A stretch of DNA of 64,000 nucleotides from Desarmillaria ectypa (taxonomy: Eukaryota; Basidiomycota; Agaricomycetes; Agaricales; Physalacriaceae), in NCBI GenBank assembly GCA_030407005.1, contig JAUDYN010000005.1, forward strand, positions 2,666,001 to 2,730,000, in the 5' to 3' direction. Below the pieces are notes generated by a model. That model was not told the origin of the DNA, made no database searches, and saw nothing but the letters and a program-made list of their open reading frames with translations. The first letter of the stretch is position 1, and each line of letters opens with the position of its first letter. Made by a program: the position numbers and the translations under genes. Shown here piece by piece: positions 57,927-64,000 of the stretch.

Positions 57927-60002
57927 ATGATTTGGTCAATGGTAGGTCTCAACTCAGGTATCGGTGAAGGATATTTCTGTTTGCATTACACTTATCGCAA
58001 TCATAGTCTATGCCACATATACACCTACGCTGCGCGCCTGCAACAACAAACCCAATATACATGATTATCCGTAAAGAAGCGTTTGCGTTGAATACTGGAC
58101 GGTGTTCATGGTGTTGGAGGATGTCGGAGTCTATATCATTGGGATTGAACGACATTGAAATAAGATCCTATTGCTGCGCGTCAGGATGATTTACAGCCAA
58201 GCGTTTCTATCTCCGCACTCGACATTTTTAGCATGTACTCGGCTCTACGTATGTACCTAATCATCGAAGTCTGAAGGAGGCTCGAATTGAAGCGGGATCC
58301 GAGACCGCCCTGCCCGTTATAGACAATGTAGTGCATTCCAGTCTGGCTGGCATAATACGCCAGTTACAAAGTCGGGAGTCGTATAGATTGCTGAAAATTA
58401 GTCTCACTAGATGAAAAACAATGTATTTTTACCTATGAATACATAGAAAATATGCAAAGTTTTTTCATCTTTTTTTTTTACTAAAAAAAGTACTAAAAGT
58501 ATTCTGAATTTTTCACTGTTTTCTGCGAAATTTGCCAAACACAGTCAAAAGTTATAAATATTTATACTATTTTTTTCTACAAAATACCGAGAAAAAAACT
58601 TTGAATATTTTCTGCGTATTTAAGGGTAAAAATGCTTAAAATTTAGTGCAGTATCTACTTTTGGTCGAAATTCGAAAGAGGTCAAATCAGGAGAACGTGC
58701 TTCTTTTGATAGCTGAGGGGACCTGGGCAGCGGTGCCATTGTTTCTAGGATCCGAGATTTGTTGTATTTTCCTTGTTCGCGATCACGTGACTGAACTCCT
58801 ACTAAGAAGCAAGGGGAGCCATTGCGATATGGGCCATGGATCGATGAACGCCCATTGACATCTGAGTAACCGACCGCTCCTAGTCATTGAAATGGAGTTA
58901 ACACATACGCAGGCAACGTGCAGCTCACTTTGTAGTCTAGATTCGATTAGTGCGGTCATGCTGATAGCCGGACGAACACACGTTGCACTTTTGGTTTCAG
59001 TCCTGGACAGTCTGAACGCAGCGCACAGGGATGGTACACAGGGATGGTACGAAATACCAAGTCCTCGAGAAATAAATTTAGTCGCTTTGTCGGAGGTTTA
59101 TCCACGGCCAACTGATAACGCTCACAATCGGAACGAATTGAAAATTCTCGAAAGTCAAACGGACAGAACTAGCGGTTCCTATTATGACAAAAAAGCTGTC
59201 ATGAGAAAAGGGTATGCGGATAAGCCGATAATTTATTATTACGTGTAAGGTTCCCTGATGCCTGACAGACATTGGTGAATGGTCTCGGGAACAGCCATCA
59301 GGAGGGGGGTAAGGGGTGCTAAGTGTTCCATGCGGTAACCAGTTCGTAAACAAATGTGTAGTACAACCTTGCGAAGTCTTGTACACAGCAGTTTTTCGCT
59401 GCATAAGCAAATTACTCAACGGACTCTGCTCGCCCAAAGATACTTTGAGACGCAAATGATGGCGACACTGATTGTATGGATATGCGTATATCGAATGATA
59501 GGCCGTAACGCGTAATGCTGTTCCGAGACAGAACAAACACCAGCCAATAGCACAAGACTGTACCTCTGCAAATGCTCTGCGCTGTCACTCGAATCTGACG
59601 CTCCTATAGCTGAGAAGGTCAGAGAAGACCGCCAGCGACGCGTCCCAGAATAAATTTGGAAACTGGCGGATACCCCAGAAAATGAAGGTTTTACTATTTA
59701 GTAGGATTCAGAGCTGATGCCGCGCCAAAGTTTCACACGGCCACTCTGGCCGAGACATGGATAGTGGACGTTCCTCGGTAAAATTTCTTGGAAAGAAAGA
59801 TAAGAAAATCGTACTGGTTCCAAAGGCAAGACAGTGACAAGACTTGCATTAGTATACCGGAGCTAGCAATTGTCAGCCAAGTGAAACGGTGGGAGCAAAA
59901 TTGAGAGTCCGCAGTGTGGCTGTGATTGGTTGCCACGCTTTCTGTTTCGTCATTTTCTGCCTGCCATCGTCCTCAAACCATCTCTCTTCCTGACCACCAC
60001 TC
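57927..60002. other. Intergenic upstream of FKS1, containing MITE copy 2
   Basis: About 2.1 kb. Apart from the MITE (58405-58653) I see no convincing gene. The 118-codon ATG frame at 58892-59248 has no motif and contains a 13-bp tandem duplication (CACAGGGATGGTA at 59024-59036 and 59037-59049), so it is not called. The FKS1 promoter and 5' UTR are expected in the last several hundred bases. Confidence 0.45.
58405..58653. mobile_element. 249-bp MITE-like element, copy 2 (TSD TCT)
   Basis: Same orientation and length as the copy at 45504-45752, and clearly alignable over its whole length with scattered substitutions. It starts CACTAG and ends GCAGTA, flanked by TCT at 58402-58404 and 58654-58656. 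Only the terminal base of the right end departs from the CACT(A/G) inverted repeat. It sits 1.35 kb upstream of FKS1 and 0.5 kb past the Hikeshi gene. Non-coding. Confidence 0.7.
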
Positions 60003-63000
60003 ATGTCTGGTCGTCCAGGGCACAACAGCCAGGAGGGGTACCCTTCGTCATCGCCCTCCTCCCTCGACGCACACCAGAACGACCCCTTCAGCCCACCACA
60101 ACGCCGGTATTATGATAACGACTCGGAGGATTATGGTCGCAGAGATACATATGCTTCGGACAACAGCAATACTGGTTTCTATGATCAGAATGGAGCTTAC
60201 GACCCGTATCGTGCGTTTACTACGTTCTATCTTTTCCAGCATAGCTGACCTGTTCTTCGCAAAAGCTCCACAAGACACCGACTCCGATGGCGATGCTTAC
60301 GGTCCGCGCTATGCCCCTTCTGCAGAGTCCTTGGGCGTTCCCCGGATGGGAAATTCGGAGTCATCAACGCCAACATTCGTTGATTACGGCCAAGGCGGTC
60401 GAGATGCTTACCCTGCTTGGAGTTCAGAGCGCCAAATTCCTCTATCCAAGGAAGAGATCGAAGACATCTTCCTCGACCTTACCCAGAAATTTGGATTTCA
60501 GAGGGATTCTATGAGAAACATGGTTTGTGACCCTCCGTGTACTGTCTAGCATCTCCTCTGACACTGTTGATCTAGTTCGATTTCCTCATGCAGCTCCTTG
60601 ACAGCCGAGCGTCTCGCATGTCCCCAAATCAAGCACTGCTTACCCTCCATGCCGATTACATAGGTGGACACCACGCCAACTACCGTAAATGGTACTTTGC
60701 TGCCCAACTCGACCTCGACGATGCTGTCGGTCAAACCCAGAACCCCGGCCTAACCCGCTTGAAGTCCAAGCGAGGTTCTGGAAAACGGCCCCCGCATGAA
60801 AAGTCCCTCAACACCGCTATTGAGCGCTGGCGTCAAGCTATGAACAACATGAGCCAGTATGATCGACTCCGACAGATCGCCCTGTATCTGCTGCTGTGGG
60901 GAGAGGCGGCTCAAGTCCGTTTTGTCCCCGAATGCCTATGCTTCATCTTCAAGTGCGCAGATGACTATTACCGCTCACCGGAATGCCAGAATCGGATGGA
61001 ACCTGTTCCAGAGGGTCTGTATTTGAGGGCAGTCATCAAGCCGCTCTATAGATTCATTCGGGACCAAGGATATGAGGTTGTGGATGGAAAGTTTGTGAGA
61101 AGGGAGCGGGATCACGAGGATATTATTGGTTATGATGATGTGAACCAGTTGTTCTGGTACCCTGAAGGAATCGCCCGGATCGTGTTGACCGACAAGACTC
61201 GCCTTGTGGATCTCGCGCCTGCACAGCGGTTCATGAAGTTTGATCGCATCGATTGGAATCGGGCCTTTTTCAAAACATATTACGAACGACGCTCCTTTGG
61301 TCATCTTCTTGTCAACTTCAATCGAATTTGGGTCATCCACATATCCCTTTACTACTTCTATACCGCCTATAATTCCCCTACCATCTACCAGGTCAACGGA
61401 AATAACGTTCCTGCTCTACAATGGAGTGCCACCGCCCTTGGGGGTGCAGTCGCTACTGTCATCATGATCCTCGCCACCCTCACGGAATTCTCCTACATCC
61501 CAACCACCTGGAATAATACATCCCATCTCACCCGCCGCCTTCTTTTCCTCTTCGTCACCCTCGGCCTTACTTGTGGGCCAACCTTTTATGTTGCCATTGC
61601 TGAAAACAATGGCTCTGGCGGCCAGCTCTCCCTCATTCTCGGTATCGTCCAGTTCTTCATTTCCGTTGTCGCCACCCTCCTCTTTGCCATCATGCCGTCA
61701 GGTAGGATGTTCGGAGACAGGGTGGCTGGGAAATCGAGGAAGTATCTAGCTAGCCAAACCTTTACTGCTAGCTATCCTACTCTGGATACTGCTCCCCGCA
61801 TTGCCTCCCTCCTCCTTTGGCTCCTCATTTTTTCCTGCAAATTCGTCGAATCCTATTTTTTCCTTACTCTTTCTTTCCGAGACCCTATCCGAGTCATGGT
61901 GGGAATGAAAATTCAAGGCTGCAATGATCGACTGTGGGGCAACGCTCTCTGTACAAATCAAGCGGCGTTTACACTCACGATCATGTATGTCATGGATTTG
62001 GCCCTGTTCTTTTTGGACACTTTCCTGTGGTACATTATCTGGAATACTGTGTTCAGCATCGGACGGTCGTTCTCGCTTGGTCTTTCTATCTGGACACCTT
62101 GGAAGGACATTTACACTCGGCTGCCAAAGCGTATCTACGCCAAGCTTTTGGCGACCGGCGACATGGAAGTCAAATATAAACCCAAGGTAAGTTTACATGT
62201 TTTCTAATGCGGGCGGTGAATTGAATTCTTGTAGGTGTTGGTCTCCCAAATTTGGAATGCCATCATCATCTCCATGTATCGAGAGCATCTTCTGTCTATT
62301 GATCACGTACAGAAACTGCTCTACCACCAAGTCGATGGTGGTCCGGGCGCAAACGGTCGACGCAGTTTACGGGCACCTCCCTTCTTCATCTCGCAGAACG
62401 ACAAAGGTTTCAAGGGTGAATTCTTCCCGAAGGGCAGCGAGGCAGAACGACGTATTTCGTTCTTTGCGCAGTCGCTGACGACAGCCATGCCGGAGCCTCT
62501 GCCTGTGGATGCTATGCCTACGTTCACGGTTCTCACGCCACATTATAGCGAAAAGGTGGGTTTTGAATTGAATGTTGAATACTCCGAAATGACGTTATTC
62601 CTCTGCGCAGATTCTGCTTTCGCTTCGAGAGATCATTCGTGAGGAGGACAAGAATACCCGCGTCACACTTTTGGAGTATTTGAAGCAGCTCCACCCAATA
62701 GAATGGGAGAACTTCGTCAAGGATACAAAGATCCTGGCTGAAGAATCGGCTACGTTTAACGGCACGAATCCATTCGGAGATAACGAGAAGGCGCAGTCGA
62801 AGACGGATGATCTTCCATTCTATTTCATCGGTTTCAAGAGCGCCGCGCCGGAGTTTACTCTTCGAACACGTATTTGGGCATCCCTTCGTGCTCAGACCTT
62901 GTACCGCACAGTCTCCGGTATGATGAACTACTCGAAAGCCATCAAACTTCTGTACCGTGTTGAGAACCCTGAAGTCGTTCAAATGTTCGGCGGAAATACA

Positions 63001-64000
63001 GACAAACTTGAACGCGAGCTCGAGCGCATGGCTCGCCGCAAGTTCAAGTTCGTAGTATCAATGCAGAGGTACTCGAAGTTCAACAAGGAGGAGCAGGAGA
63101 ACGCGGAGTTCTTGTTGCGCGCATATCCAGACCTGCAGATCGCATACCTCGAGGAAGAGCCGCCTAGGAAAGAGAGTAGCGATCCTAGGATTTTCTCGGC
63201 GCTCATCGACGGACATAGCGAGTTCATCCCTGAGACTGGCCGACGCAAACCGAAGTTCCGTATTGAGCTCCCTGGGAACCCCATCTTGGGTGATGGCAAG
63301 TCCGACAACCAGAATCATGCTATCATCTTCTACCGTGGAGAGTACCTACAGCTGATCGATGCCAACCAGGACAATTATCTTGAGGAGTGCTTGAAGATTC
63401 GGAACGTCTTGTCTGAGTTCGAAGAGTACAATATTTCGACTCAGAGCCCTTATGCTCATTGGGGTCACAAGGAGTTCAAGCGTTCTCCCGTAGCTATTGT
63501 TGGTGCCCGCGAGTATATCTTCTCGGAGAATATTGGTATCCTCGGTGATCTTGCAGCCGGAAAGGAGCAGACGTTCGGTACACTTTCGGCACGGTCCATG
63601 GCCTGGATTGGTGGCAAGCTGCACTACGGCCATCCTGACTTTCTGAACGCGTTGTTCATGAACACTCGTGGGGGTGTCTCAAAGGCACAGAAAGGCCTAC
63701 ACCTGAACGAGGACATTTATGCTGGTATGAACGCTTTCGGTCGTGGCGCCAGGATCAAGCACACGGAGTACTTCCAGTGCGGCAAGGGTAGAGATCTTGG
63801 GTTCGGCACGATTCTGAACTTCCAGACTAAGATTGGAACGGGTATGGGTGAACAGATGTTGAGTCGGGAGTATTATTATCTGGGCACTCAGCTTCCCATC
63901 GATCGGTTCCTCACATTCTACTACGGTCATCCTGGGTTCCACATCAACAACATGCTGGTCATCTTGTCGGTGCAGTTGTTCATCGTAACCAGTAAGTTCA
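60003..64000 (+). CDS. fks1: 1,3-beta-glucan synthase catalytic subunit (FKS1), truncated at window end
   Basis: Start ATG 60003. Exons are 60003-60210, 60266-60522, 60576-62186, 62235-62555 and 62611-63991, the last ending at a GTAAGT donor at the window edge. This GT48 membrane enzyme makes cell-wall 1,3-beta-glucan from UDP-glucose. Residues 1-120 are a Pro/Ser/Tyr-rich disordered leader. The FKS1 domain follows ([34 protein letters not shown]), then a first membrane cluster ([20 protein letters not shown] to about residue 680) with the echinocandin hot-spot-1 region FLTLSFRDP at residues 584-592. The cytosolic catalytic domain contains [60 protein letters not shown] and [20 protein letters not shown]. 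The remaining transmembrane half lies outside the window. Confidence 0.95.

Noticed and set aside
58892..59248. 118-codon ATG open frame upstream of FKS1
   Set aside because: No recognisable motif, contains a 13-bp tandem duplication, and lies in a MITE-bearing intergenic region.

Overview
The window reads as nuclear DNA of a filamentous basidiomycete, most likely an Agaricomycete. Nearly every gene is cut by several introns of about 50-70 nt with GT-AG ends. There is a class I hydrophobin, a velvet regulator, a MATA-type HMG-box factor and an FKS-type 1,3-beta-glucan synthase, together with the F-box and BTB families typical of mushrooms. No operons, tRNA, rRNA or CRISPR arrays were recognised.

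Layout. 0-5.5 kb: left-truncated F-box gene (minus), a decayed MFS transporter copy, then its intact tandem paralogue. 6.2-15.7 kb: APC2 (cullin subunit of the anaphase-promoting complex), a TDT-family (malate/sulfite) membrane transporter, a nitronate monooxygenase and a class I hydrophobin. 15.8-21.9 kb: six kb without a convincing gene, ahead of an HMG-box transcription factor (21.9-23.2 kb). 23.2-28.7 kb: mostly gene-poor, with fragments of decayed zinc-finger/Zn2Cys6-like genes. 28.7-43.4 kb: a BTB gene, a conserved-looking acidic protein, a tandem pair of F-box-like genes (the second broken), a larger F-box protein, a small broken coiled-coil gene, and a second BTB gene in inverted orientation. 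43.4-52 kb: sparse accessory DNA with coding-like fragments, a 249-bp MITE-like element, and a secreted protein gene with an HNH/His-Me-finger-like motif set. 52-64 kb: dense core genes: velvet factor, mitochondrial MnSOD, RTF1 (Paf1 complex), Hikeshi/OPI10 divergently paired with RTF1, a second copy of the MITE, and FKS1, which runs off the right edge.

Functionally the window mixes housekeeping genes (APC2, RTF1, Hikeshi, MnSOD, FKS1) with developmental or surface genes (velvet, HMG-box, hydrophobin) and rapidly turning-over accessory families (F-box, BTB, MFS, secreted HNH-like protein) that show duplication and decay. The best novelty candidates are the paired 249-bp CACTA-like MITEs with 3-bp target duplications, the secreted HNH-like gene with a 21-nt microexon, and the cysteine-bearing C-terminal region shared by the two BTB proteins. 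Exon boundaries were inferred by eye from splice signals and frame; those called approximate need transcript support.
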